In this document: positions 8,593 to 15,237 of the stretch, in pieces | How the letters are laid out: each line of letters begins with the position of its first letter | How positions within the stretch are numbered: the stretch's first letter is position 1 | NCBI GenBank assembly: GCA_949127695.1 | Contig: CASBQH010000151.1 | Location: 1 to 17,943, forward strand | Source: Synechococcales cyanobacterium PMM_0073 | GTDB lineage: Bacteria > Cyanobacteriota > Cyanobacteriia > Elainellales > Elainellaceae | Direction: 5' to 3' | DNA length: 17,943 bases | Position numbers and translations under genes: made by a program | Notes under the pieces: model-generated | What the model saw: the letters and a program-made list of their open reading frames with translations, nothing else | Told to the model about the DNA's origin: nothing | Databases searched by the model: none

Positions 8593-8895
8593 CTACAGAT
8601 TTTTAGAATTGTCATAGAACCGCTGATCCAGCCAGATTCGCGTTTCCAATTCTGATCCAAACGTTTTAGAAGTTTGAGTAGTCGGATCATAGACTTGGTA
8701 ATAGCTGCCGTCTGAGCCACGCTTTTCCGTAATGACTGGCTGCGAGCTGGGTAAAAGCAGGTTACAAAGCGCCTCCCAAAATCTTGTCCAGCGCGAAGTT
8801 TGCGGAACATTGCGAGAGCTTGCGCGAACCGCTGGCTGAAACGGCACAATATTGGAGCGTGAACCTGAAGGTGACGTTGGATTGAAGCTTTTCAT
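8593..8895 (-). CDS. Small cyanobacterial protein of unknown function
   Basis: This is a 100-residue protein. After a Ser/Pro/Arg-rich, probably disordered N-terminus comes WTRFWEALCNLLLP and then ITEKRGSDGSYYQVYDPTTQTSKTFGSELETRIWLDQRFY. The pattern, an aromatic amphipathic helix, then 'G..YY.VYDP', then 'SE.E.R.WL.QR(F/Y)Y', matches a family of short cyanobacterial proteins that I have seen often as multiple paralogues, with no known function. The frame is also open from a TTG at 8907, but the ATG at 8895, with a weak GAGA just upstream, is the better start. It is transcribed alone, convergent with the rsmH-side gene, and has its own terminator. The predicted helix could lie on a membrane surface; this is inference. 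Confidence 0.75.
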   Translation of the reverse strand: MKSFNPTSPSGSRSNIVPFQPAVRASSRNVPQTSRWTRFWEALCNLLLPSSQPVITEKRGSDGSYYQVYDPTTQTSKTFGSELETRIWLDQRFYDNSKNL

Positions 8896-9275
8896 GATAT
8901 TTCTCAAATGAGTTTTTGGATCAGCGAGCGAAGGGGCAACTGAGTGAATGCTCTTAGCCTAAAGCAGCTGTTGGTTTAGATCAAAAGCCGGGATAGATGG
9001 TCTCTATGAAAAAAACAGATAGGTGTTCTAGACAGTAATTCATCAGATAGCAATTCAATAGACAGAGTGATTCAGACATTAAAAACTGAGCCTTGGATTA
9101 AGGCTGAACTTTGCAATTAGCAAATGAAGTCACTGAATCAATTGCAGCTAAATTTCGCTTGAACTATCCCTATTTTTAACAATTCAATCTGGTTTGCCCA
9201 GATGCAGTTGCGTTAAATTGTAATGGTAACAGTTCGGCTTCTTTCAACTGTTATGCTCATAATCAACCAAACTGT

Positions 9276-9296
9276 ATTGCTGCATGATTGCTGCAT
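9276..9296 (+). promoter_or_regulatory. Candidate operator: 10-bp direct repeat with an 11-bp period
   Basis: ATTGCTGCAT occurs at 9276-9285 and again at 9287-9296, one base apart, so both copies face the same side of the helix. It lies 64 bp before the start of a MocR-type regulator. Several MocR proteins bind direct repeats upstream of their own or target genes, so autoregulation is plausible. The repeat itself is seen; the operator role is inferred. Confidence 0.4.
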
Positions 9297-9304
9297 CCAG
9301 TTGG

Positions 9305-9318
9305 TTCTGAGTTCTGAG
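9305..9318 (+). repeat. 7-bp tandem repeat
   Basis: TTCTGAG is repeated back to back at 9305-9311 and 9312-9318 in the leader of the MocR gene. At this length it could be chance, but it is the second of four consecutive tandem repeats here. Confidence 0.6.
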
Positions 9319-9341
9319 GCTTGTAGCTAGCCCCCTATCGG

Positions 9342-9359
9342 CGTTTTGCCCGTTTTGCC
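9342..9359 (+). repeat. 9-bp tandem repeat directly before the MocR start codon
   Basis: CGTTTTGCC is repeated exactly at 9342-9350 and 9351-9359, ending at the base before the ATG. It occupies the place where a Shine-Dalgarno sequence would be, and contains none. Confidence 0.85.
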
Positions 9360-10862
9360 ATGACAACCCAGACAACCCAGACAACCCAGACAACCCAGCT
9401 TTCCCCGCCCAGTCCAGACAAGAATCTCTATGAGCAAATTGCCGATCGGATTCAGCATCTAATTGCCGAAGGCACTTTGCAAGCTGGCGACCGACTGCCT
9501 TCAGTGCGGAAGCTGCACAGCCAGTGGTCGGTCAGCATTTCGACTGTGCTAGAAGCCTATCGCCTGCTCGAAGATCGGGGGCTAATTACCGCTCGGCCTC
9601 AGTCAGGCTATTACGTTAAGGCGGCCTTGAAAGTCCCCAGCGAGCCGCAGCAGTCCTGCCCGCCGCCCAAAGCGCATCACGTCGATAACTCGCTGGGTTT
9701 CCGGGTAATCTGTGCAATTCGCGATTCTCAAACGGTGCGGTTGGGAGCCGCAGTTCCTAGCATGGATCTGTTGCCCATTGCAGCGCTAAATCGCCTCACC
9801 GGCCAAGTTCTGCGCCAGCATCAGATTTTGGCTCATGCCTATGATCTGCCGCCGGGATATGAGCCGCTGCGGCATGAGGTCGCGCGGCGATTGATGGATG
9901 CGGGCTGCTCAGTCACACCTGATCAGGTAGTGACAACCAACGGTACGCTTGAGTCAGTGTTTTTGTCGCTGCGCGCTGTGACCCAACCCGGCGATACGGT
10001 AGCCATTGAGTCGCCCACCTACTATGGCTTGCTAGAAGCGCTAGAGGTGCTGCACCTAAAGGCGCTAGAACTGCCCACTCACCCGCGTGACGGCATTTCT
10101 TTAGCTGATTTAGAAGTGGTTTTGCAGCAGGGAAAAATCGCCGCCTGCGCGATTGTCTCCAACTTCAGCAATCCGCTGGGCACCTGCATGAGTGACGAGC
10201 GCAAGCAGCAGTTTGTGGAGCTGTTGGCTCAGCACCAAGTGCCGCTGATTGAAGATGATATCTATGGTGAAGTATATTTTGAAGGAACGCGACCGAAGGC
10301 AATGAAGGCATTTGATCAAGAGGGGCTGGTGCTCTACTGTTCTTCTTGCAGTAAGACGCTCTCGCCCGGTCTGCGGGTGGGCTGGGCAGTGGCAGGCCGC
10401 TATCAGGCCAAAGTCGAGCAGCTGAAATGGGTGATTAATCAAACCACCGCCATTGTGCCGCAGATGACGGTGGCCGCATTCTTGGCCAACGGTGGCTATG
10501 ACAGGCATCTGCGGCAACTGCGCCGCGCCTATCAGTCGCAAATGCTGCGAATGACGCAGGCAATCTGCGACTATTTTCCTGCCGAAACGCATGTGACGCG
10601 ACCCAATGGCGGGCATGTGCTTTGGGTAGAGCTGCCGCCTAATTTTGATGCGCTGGCGCTGTATGAGCTAGCCTTGCAGCAGCAGATTAGCATTGCGCCG
10701 GGAGCGATTTTCTCACCCTCCGGCAGCTACGGCAACTGCTTTCGACTGAATGCCGGACTGCCTTGGTCAGAGGAAATTGATCAGGCGATGCAGCGCTTGG
10801 GCGAGCTGATTCGGCAGCAGATGGCAGGTCGCAGAATTTGGTCACAGAAAGTGGGAGGATAG
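9360..10862 (+). CDS. MocR-type transcriptional regulator (GntR HTH fused to a class I aminotransferase domain)
   Basis: This is a 500-residue PLP-binding transcription regulator. The GntR winged helix-turn-helix lies at about 22-88 (LYEQIADRIQHLIAEG...LPSVRKLHSQWSVSISTVLEAYRLLEDRGLI...GYYV). From about 115 an aminotransferase-fold domain follows with the PLP residues: N271 in SNFSNPLG, D300 and Y302 in EDDIYGE, and the Schiff-base lysine K332 in CSSCSKTLSPGLRVGW. Because the key PLP residues are intact it may bind PLP or an amino-acid adduct. MocR proteins known from other bacteria control PLP synthesis, GABA or taurine use. Its target here is unknown. The next gene, transketolase, is on the same strand 137 bp away and is unlikely to be the target merely by position. 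The protein starts with four TTQ repeats coded by a 9-bp tandem repeat, and no Shine-Dalgarno precedes the ATG. Confidence 0.95.
   Translation: MTTQTTQTTQTTQLSPPSPDKNLYEQIADRIQHLIAEGTLQAGDRLPSVRKLHSQWSVSISTVLEAYRLLEDRGLITARPQSGYYVKAALKVPSEPQQSCPPPKAHHVDNSLGFRVICAIRDSQTVRLGAAVPSMDLLPIAALNRLTGQVLRQHQILAHAYDLPPGYEPLRHEVARRLMDAGCSVTPDQVVTTNGTLESVFLSLRAVTQPGDTVAIESPTYYGLLEALEVLHLKALELPTHPRDGISLADLEVVLQQGKIAACAIVSNFSNPLGTCMSDERKQQFVELLAQHQVPLIEDDIYGEVYFEGTRPKAMKAFDQEGLVLYCSSCSKTLSPGLRVGWAVAGRYQAKVEQLKWVINQTTAIVPQMTVAAFLANGGYDRHLRQLRRAYQSQMLRMTQAICDYFPAETHVTRPNGGHVLWVELPPNFDALALYELALQQQISIAPGAIFSPSGSYGNCFRLNAGLPWSEEIDQAMQRLGELIRQQMAGRRIWSQKVGG
9363..9398 (+). repeat. Four copies of a 9-bp repeat in the first codons of the MocR gene
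   Basis: ACAACCCAG occurs four times without interruption at codons 2-13, coding for (TTQ)4. The array is perfect. The period keeps the frame, so copy-number changes would only lengthen or shorten the N-terminal tail ahead of the winged helix. Confidence 0.95.
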
Positions 10863-10882
10863 AACAGAGCCGCTTTGGGCTA

Positions 10883-10913
10883 TAACTATAGGAAAGGGCA
10901 ATAGGTATAGTTA
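10883..10913 (+). promoter_or_regulatory. Inverted repeat upstream of transketolase
   Basis: TAACTATA (10883-10890) and TATAGTTA (10906-10913) are perfect 8-bp inverted arms with a 15-bp spacer, in the 137-bp gap between the MocR gene and tkt. There is no T-run after it, so it is a poor terminator. It may be a regulator site or part of the tkt promoter region. The short, AT-rich arms could arise by chance. Confidence 0.3.
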
Positions 10914-10999
10914 CTTACCGTTTTCAACCAAAAGTTATTCTACGCTGCCCAGCATTCTCGCTCGTCCATCCTAGCGTTAGCCGTTGTTGAGTAGAAATC

Positions 11000-13006
11000 A
11001 TGATAGCTGCAACCCAGTCTCTCGAAGAACTCTGTGTCAATTCGATTCGATTCTTGGCCGTCGATGCGGTTGAGAAATCTAAGTCTGGACATCCCGGACT
11101 GCCCATGGGTGCCGCCCCGATGGCCTTTGTGCTTTGGGATCAGTTCATGCGCCATAATCCCAAAAACCCCTACTGGTACAACCGCGATCGGTTTGTGCTC
11201 TCAGCAGGGCATGGCTGTATGCTGCAATATGCCCTAATGTATCTGACGGGCTATGAAAGCGTCACAATTGACGAAATTAAGAACTTTCGTCAGTGGGGAT
11301 CAAGAACCCCTGGCCACCCAGAGAATTTTGAGACTCCCGGCATTGAAGTGACAACCGGGCCGCTCGGTCAGGGAGTTGCCAACGGCGTCGGGCTAGCCAT
11401 GGCCGAAGCCCATATGGCTGCCAAGTTTAACAAGCCTGACCTCACCTTGGTCGATCACTATACCTACGTGATTTTGGGTGATGGCTGCAACATGGAAGGC
11501 ATTTCAGGCGAAGCCTGCTCGCTGGCCGGACATTTGGGCTTGGGCAAGCTGATTGCGCTCTACGACGACAACCATATTTCAATTGATGGCTCCACCGAAG
11601 TCGCCTTCACCGAAGATGTCTCGAAGCGGTTTGAAGCCTATGGCTGGCATGTGCTGCATGTCGAAGATGGCAATACCGACTTGGCCGCTATCGCTGCCGC
11701 AATTCAGGAGGCCAAGTCAGTCACCGATCGCCCCACGATGATCAAAGTCACAACGACGATTGGCTATGGTTCGCCCAATAAGCAAAACACGGGCGGCGTC
11801 CACGGTGCGCCGCTGGGCACCGACGAAAACAAGCTAACCCGCGACAATCTGGGCTGGAGCTATGAGCCGTTTGTGATTCCAGACGACGCGATGGCGCATA
11901 TGCGTCAGGCGATTGAGCGCGGTGCTAGCAGCGAAGCCGAATGGAACGAAATTCTGGCGCAGTACAAAACCAAATATGCTGAAGCGGGCGCGCTGTTTGA
12001 GCGGATGCGAAGCGGCCAGCTACCCGAAGGCTGGGAGAAATGCCTGCCCACCTACAAACCCACAGATAAGGCGCTAGCTTCGCGCAAGCATTCTGAAATC
12101 TGCCTGAATAAAATCTCGGAAGTCTTGCCAGAGCTAATCGGCGGCTCAGCAGATTTGACCCATTCCAACCTGACCGAACTCAACTGCTCCGGCGAGTTTC
12201 AAAAAGGTCAGTACGAAAATCGCAACATTCATTTCGGCGTTCGTGAACATGCAATGGGTGCGATCTGTAACGGGATAGCTCTGCATGGTTCCGGTCTGAT
12301 TCCCTACGGCGCAACGTTCCTGATCTTTACCGACTACATGCGGAATCCCATTCGGCTCTCGGCGCTGTCGCGAGCGGGCTCAGTCTGGGTGATGACCCAT
12401 GACTCAGTGGCTCTGGGCGAAGATGGCCCGACCCATCAGCCGGTCGAAATCATTGCCTCGCTGCGCGCCATTCCCCAGCTCACCGTGCTGCGTCCGGCAG
12501 ATGGCACCGAAACTTCCGGCTCCTACAAGGTGGCAATCGAGAACTCAAAAAACAACCGTCCCACCCTGATGGCGTTCTCTCGCCAAAACCTGCCGAATTT
12601 GGCTGGCAGCTCCATTGAAGGCGTGGCGAAAGGAGCCTACCCGGTGATCGACTGCGACGGCACGCCAGAGCTAATTCTAATTGGCACAGGTTCAGAGGTT
12701 GGGCTTTGCGTCCAGGTCGCCGAAAAGCTGGAAGGCCGCAAGGTGCGCGTGGTTTCAATGCCTTCTTGGGAGCTATTTGAAGCCCAAGATGCTGCCTACA
12801 AGGAGTCGGTACTGCCAAAAGCTGTCACCAAACGGATCACGGTTGAAGCTGGGATCAGCATGGGCTGGTGCAAGTATGCAGGCGCTGAGGGAGAAATCGT
12901 CGCGATTGACTCATTTGGCGCTTCGGCTCCAGGCGGTGTCTGCATGGAAAAATTTGGCATCACGGTCGATAACGTGCTGGCTAAAGCGAAGGCATTGCTG
13001 AGTTAA
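11000..13006 (+). CDS. tkt: Transketolase
   Basis: Transketolase moves two-carbon ketol units between sugar phosphates with thiamine diphosphate (ThDP), serving both the Calvin cycle and the pentose-phosphate pathway in the cytoplasm. The 668 residues are full length. Family blocks are [13 protein letters not shown] with H31, [13 protein letters not shown] with H71, [13 protein letters not shown] at about 119-131, the ThDP/Mg motif GDG at 160-162 running to N191, and in the pyrimidine domain FGVREHAMG with the catalytic Glu416. The C-terminal domain begins near residue 540. The frame starts [18 protein letters not shown], with only a weak GAG before the ATG. A strong hairpin at 13030-13053 ends the transcript, so hisG is probably not co-transcribed by default. 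A cyanobacterium has no other route to regenerate RuBP, so this should be essential. Confidence 0.98.
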   Translation: MIAATQSLEELCVNSIRFLAVDAVEKSKSGHPGLPMGAAPMAFVLWDQFMRHNPKNPYWYNRDRFVLSAGHGCMLQYALMYLTGYESVTIDEIKNFRQWGSRTPGHPENFETPGIEVTTGPLGQGVANGVGLAMAEAHMAAKFNKPDLTLVDHYTYVILGDGCNMEGISGEACSLAGHLGLGKLIALYDDNHISIDGSTEVAFTEDVSKRFEAYGWHVLHVEDGNTDLAAIAAAIQEAKSVTDRPTMIKVTTTIGYGSPNKQNTGGVHGAPLGTDENKLTRDNLGWSYEPFVIPDDAMAHMRQAIERGASSEAEWNEILAQYKTKYAEAGALFERMRSGQLPEGWEKCLPTYKPTDKALASRKHSEICLNKISEVLPELIGGSADLTHSNLTELNCSGEFQKGQYENRNIHFGVREHAMGAICNGIALHGSGLIPYGATFLIFTDYMRNPIRLSALSRAGSVWVMTHDSVALGEDGPTHQPVEIIASLRAIPQLTVLRPADGTETSGSYKVAIENSKNNRPTLMAFSRQNLPNLAGSSIEGVAKGAYPVIDCDGTPELILIGTGSEVGLCVQVAEKLEGRKVRVVSMPSWELFEAQDAAYKESVLPKAVTKRITVEAGISMGWCKYAGAEGEIVAIDSFGASAPGGVCMEKFGITVDNVLAKAKALLS

Positions 13007-13029
13007 GTTTAGCCAGCTTGGAAATTCTG

Positions 13030-13053
13030 AAAGCCCTTCAATTGGAGGGCTTT
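13030..13053 (+). terminator. Hairpin terminator after transketolase
   Basis: AAAGCCCTTC and GGAGGGCTTT pair as a 10-bp stem (one G-T pair) around an AATT loop, 24 bp after the tkt stop. The T-run is short (TTT, inside the stem end), so termination may be partial. Its position argues against starting HisG upstream of 13111. Confidence 0.7.
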
Positions 13054-13110
13054 CGAGTTGAACCTCTATCTAAAGAAATCGAAGAAATTGAAGAAATTGA
13101 CCAGCCTGAC

Positions 13111-13761
13111 ATGATTACAGTTGCTTTAGCCAAAGGTGGCTTACTCAAAGACAGCATAGATCTGCTGAAGTCCATCGGGTTTGACTTTAGCGCCTTCCTC
13201 GATCCGGCGAATCGGCAGCTAGAGATCTGGGATAAAACCCATACGGCTCAAGCGGTGCTAGTCCGCAACAACGATGTGCCTGTTTATGTAGAATATGGTC
13301 AAGCTCAGCTGGGAATTGTCGGGTATGACATTCTACGAGAGAACTGCCCCAATGTCGCGCACCTATTAGATTTAGGCTATGGAGAATGTCGCTTATCTGT
13401 GGCAGTAAAAGCCTCCAGCCCTTACAAATCTGCGCTCGACTTGCCGCCCCACTGTCGAATTGCCAGTAAGTTTGTACATTGCGCTGCTGAATATTTTAAC
13501 CAGCTTGACCTGCCCGTTGAAATTGTGCCTTTATCTGGCTCAGTCGAGCTAGGCCCAATCACTGGCATGTCTGAAGCAATCGTCGATCTAGTCGCAACTG
13601 GAAAGACCTTAAAAGAAAATAACCTAGTCGAAATTGAGCAAATCTTTGTCAGCACCGCTCGGCTGATTACGCATCCGCTGAGCTATCGACTAAATCAAGA
13701 TAGCTTGCGGGAGCGCATTGAGCAGATTCGAGCATCAGTCGCAGGCAGCATCCTGGAGTGA
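13111..13761 (+). CDS. hisG: ATP phosphoribosyltransferase, short form
   Basis: HisG joins ATP and PRPP to form phosphoribosyl-ATP, the first committed step of histidine synthesis. The 216 residues mark the short form, which lacks the C-terminal regulatory domain and needs the HisZ subunit, as is usual in cyanobacteria; hisZ is not in this window. Recognisable parts are the N-terminus [34 protein letters not shown] at about 62-77, and the family signature at about 146-166, [21 protein letters not shown]. The frame is open further upstream to a TTG at 13018, but that stretch contains the tkt terminator and a repetitive GAAGAAATT-coded EEI run. HisG homologues begin at this ATG, so I use 13111. 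No Shine-Dalgarno is evident. Confidence 0.95.
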   Translation: MITVALAKGGLLKDSIDLLKSIGFDFSAFLDPANRQLEIWDKTHTAQAVLVRNNDVPVYVEYGQAQLGIVGYDILRENCPNVAHLLDLGYGECRLSVAVKASSPYKSALDLPPHCRIASKFVHCAAEYFNQLDLPVEIVPLSGSVELGPITGMSEAIVDLVATGKTLKENNLVEIEQIFVSTARLITHPLSYRLNQDSLRERIEQIRASVAGSILE

Positions 13762-13904
13762 CGGACTCTCCTGGTTTTCCCGCTTGCCTAGAACAGCTCA
13801 GAGCAAAACAGTCAGTGATCTGTCTTAAAATGCTGCTTGCGATCATTAAAGCTATCAGGAAAGCTATCAGATCGGGCAGGCTGCATCAGGAGTTTTCAGT
13901 CCGT
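13761..13904. repeat. Long-range inverted repeat enclosing the hisG/ferredoxin gap
   Basis: ACGGACT followed by CTCCTG at 13761-13773 pairs with CAGGAG (13887-13892), a five-base bulge TTTTC, then AGTCCGT (13898-13904). One more G-C pair extends the outer arm. The arms start at the two convergent stop codons and enclose about 113 bp. Seen directly; the function is unclear. Confidence 0.45.
13848..13870 (-). repeat. 11-bp direct repeat, period 12
   Basis: AAAGCTATCAG occurs at 13848-13858 and 13860-13870, one base apart, in the gap between the convergent hisG and ferredoxin genes. Confidence 0.8.
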
Positions 13905-14317
13905 CGTTTCTGCCTGCGTCTTTGAGCCGCCATGACGGCACGGTCAACCGGAAAGCCTGCGACTGGAATCACCTGATATTTGCGCTCTGTCTCGCGCTGC
14001 TTCAAGTCAGTGTAGTCGAGCCAGTGAATGCAGTCTACCGGGCAGGTATCAATGGCCTCTTGAATCACGGCCTCTGAGTCGCCGTCCTGCCGAATCACCC
14101 GCGAGCGCCCGTAGTCTTCTTCAATGTAAAACGTGTTTCGCGCCACATGAGCACAGTGCTTACAGCCAATGCAGGTGACTTCATCTACATAGACGCCGCG
14201 CTGCCGCACAACCCCGCCCAGCTCTGGTTCTAGGCCAGTCCGCTCAGTTTCCCGCAGGGAGCCGCCCAGCTCCGGCGAAAAAGCAAATGCCTCATGGCCT
14301 AGATCTAAATTGCTCAT
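13886..14317 (-). CDS. 4Fe-4S single-cluster ferredoxin-like protein
   Basis: This is a 143-residue electron-transfer protein with one predicted [4Fe-4S] cluster. The ligands are C49, C52 and C55 (CIGCKHCAH) plus C92 before proline (TCPVDCIHW); C96 is an extra cysteine. The core VYVDEVTCIGCKHCAHVARNTFYIEEDYGRSRV is of a type I know from cyanobacteria and plastid-derived plant proteins. About 40 residues precede the core, acidic and with a duplicated PELGG, and a basic tail (RRRQKRR) follows. There is no signal peptide. It lies 40 bp downstream of ycf35 on the same strand. A GGAT-type ribosome site precedes the ATG. Its redox partner is unknown, but its repeated neighbourhood with Ycf35 and DUF2997 proteins in cyanobacteria, as I recall it, suggests a common job. 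Confidence 0.93.
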   Translation of the reverse strand: MSNLDLGHEAFAFSPELGGSLRETERTGLEPELGGVVRQRGVYVDEVTCIGCKHCAHVARNTFYIEEDYGRSRVIRQDGDSEAVIQEAIDTCPVDCIHWLDYTDLKQRETERKYQVIPVAGFPVDRAVMAAQRRRQKRRTENS

Positions 14318-14357
14318 GCGCGATCCTATCCTCTACAGACTGCTTGCTGTCAGATGC

Positions 14358-14744
14358 CTAAGCCGCCCAGCGCTGGAGCAACAGCCGAATTGAGCCATCC
14401 GCCTGCTGCTGCTGCTCGGCCACCTGAAAACCCTGGCGGCTGGTTTCTTGCAGGACTGTGTTGTAAGCATAGCGCTGCGTGATTTGGCGCAAGAAGCCTT
14501 CGACTGAAAGCGACTGCTGCCAATATTGCAAGTCTGCTACTAGCTCATACTGGCCTTGATTTTGGCTAAACCCAATGTCATAGCCATTCTCTTGCTCAAT
14601 CACAATTTCAGCTGTTGAAGTCTGTCCTCGGTAGCCTCGAACGGGCTGAGGGCCAGATTTCCAATGAATGTCCAAGTCAGTCAGAGCAGCTTGCAACGCA
14701 GTGAGGTCACGGATTTGAGTTTTGATTTGGCTAAAGTGTGACAT
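14358..14744 (-). CDS. ycf35: Ycf35 / DUF1257 family protein
   Basis: This is a 128-residue protein matching the Ycf35 (DUF1257) family of cyanobacteria and red-algal-type plastids. Its features are MSHFSQIKTQIRDL at the start, RGYRGQ in the middle and a C-terminal RYAYNTVLQETSRQGF followed by a Gln-rich stretch (EQQQQADG) before RLLLQRW. The protein looks soluble, alpha/beta, with no membrane segment or cysteine, so it is not itself an iron-sulfur protein. The biochemical function is not known to me. It sits between the DUF2997 gene and the ferredoxin gene on the same strand with 59 bp and 40 bp gaps, which supports an operon. A 17-bp tandem duplication fills most of the gap upstream of its start, and there is no Shine-Dalgarno sequence. 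Confidence 0.9.
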   Translation of the reverse strand: MSHFSQIKTQIRDLTALQAALTDLDIHWKSGPQPVRGYRGQTSTAEIVIEQENGYDIGFSQNQGQYELVADLQYWQQSLSVEGFLRQITQRYAYNTVLQETSRQGFQVAEQQQQADGSIRLLLQRWAA

Positions 14745-14767
14745 GGCGGTTTTTTGCTAGGTATTAT

Positions 14768-14801
14768 GCTGAATAAAAATCTGGGCTGAATAAAAATCTG
14801 G
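14768..14801 (-). repeat. 17-bp perfect tandem duplication between DUF2997 and ycf35
   Basis: GCTGAATAAAAATCTGG (plus-strand reading) occurs at 14768-14784 and again immediately at 14785-14801. The pair starts two bases after the DUF2997 stop codon in transcription order and ends 23 bases before the ycf35 ATG, so it makes up more than half of the spacer. Confidence 0.95.
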
Positions 14802-14803
14802 CG

Positions 14804-15007
14804 CTAAACGAATGACTGCTGAGCCTTTACAGCAGCAGACTGCTGGAGCGCCTGAGCAAAATATTCTGAGGTAGACTCTTGGCTCACAACCAAGCCCAGC
14901 TGCGCTTCAATCGCAGCTGTCACCTCGGCGCAGGATGCCCCCACAATGCCTGTCACCTTCTCTTGCACCCTGCCGTCAGGGTAAATAATAAACTCTAATG
15001 TTTCCAT
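14804..15007 (-). CDS. DUF2997 family protein
   Basis: This is a 67-residue protein: METLEFIIYPDGRVQEKVTGIVGASC, then a helix AEVTAAIEAQLGLV and a tail ending EYFAQALQQ. The opening beta-strands with YPDGRV and 'G.SC' are typical of the DUF2997 family found next to Ycf35 in cyanobacteria. The frame stays open to 15130, but those 41 residues do not look like the family. I start at the ATG at 15007 because GGAG at 15017-15020 lies nine bases upstream. An ATG three codons earlier (15016) has the GGAG directly against it and is less likely. The one conserved cysteine (C26) could bind a metal or pair with a partner; that is inference. Confidence 0.85.
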   Translation of the reverse strand: METLEFIIYPDGRVQEKVTGIVGASCAEVTAAIEAQLGLVVSQESTSEYFAQALQQSAAVKAQQSFV

Positions 15008-15071
15008 TTGGCTCATCTCCGCAGCGACTCTAAACCCCGAACAGCTCAAGATGCCAACCCTTGCCTGATGC

Positions 15072-15115
15072 AAATACTCCAGCCTGCTGAACAATCTCCG
15101 CAAACCGGAGTATTT
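15072..15115 (-). promoter_or_regulatory. 9-bp perfect inverted repeat in the leader of DUF2997
   Basis: AAATACTCC (15072-15080) and GGAGTATTT (15107-15115) are exact inverse complements separated by 26 bp. They lie 65-108 bp upstream of the DUF2997 start. The pair could be an operator or the stem of an RNA leader structure; no T-run follows in either direction. Confidence 0.45.
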
Positions 15116-15237
15116 CGATTTAAAACTCAAGTAGACTTAACAGAATCGTGAGGCTAGACTTTCGAGCTTTCAAATAGTGTCGCGCAACTCATTCTTGCAG
15201 TCAAGCAGACTTTGGGAAGAGACTCTGACTCAGCTGA

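Larger units (their letters stand above)
8896..9359. other. 464-bp AT-rich intergenic region between two divergent genes
   Basis: I find no credible ORF here. The region must carry the promoters of the small minus-strand gene and of the MocR gene. It holds two small perfect hairpins with no T-run: AGCCTT/AAGGCT at 9089-9105 and ATCTGG/CCAGAT at 9187-9203. Loosely repeated AGACAG and ATTCA words lie at about 9030-9080. Three short tandem repeats in the last 85 bp are listed separately. The words TATGCT and CATAAT at 9252-9264 could serve as a -10 element for the MocR gene, but no good -35 box sits at the right distance. Confidence 0.6.

Noticed and set aside
9000..9110. Possible small RNA gene or array of AGACAG/ATTCA words
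   Set aside because: The words are degenerate and unevenly spaced, with no promoter-hairpin-T-run combination. Ordinary AT-rich intergenic DNA explains them.
10110..10616. 168-codon open frame on the minus strand inside the MocR gene
   Set aside because: It lies wholly opposite the aminotransferase domain, whose PLP motifs are intact, and its translation is rich in His, Gln and Cys without any recognisable pattern. It is a shadow frame.
15008..15130. N-terminal extension of the DUF2997 frame (41 residues)
   Set aside because: It does not resemble the family, contains a 9-bp inverted repeat, and a well-spaced GGAG precedes the internal ATG at 15007.
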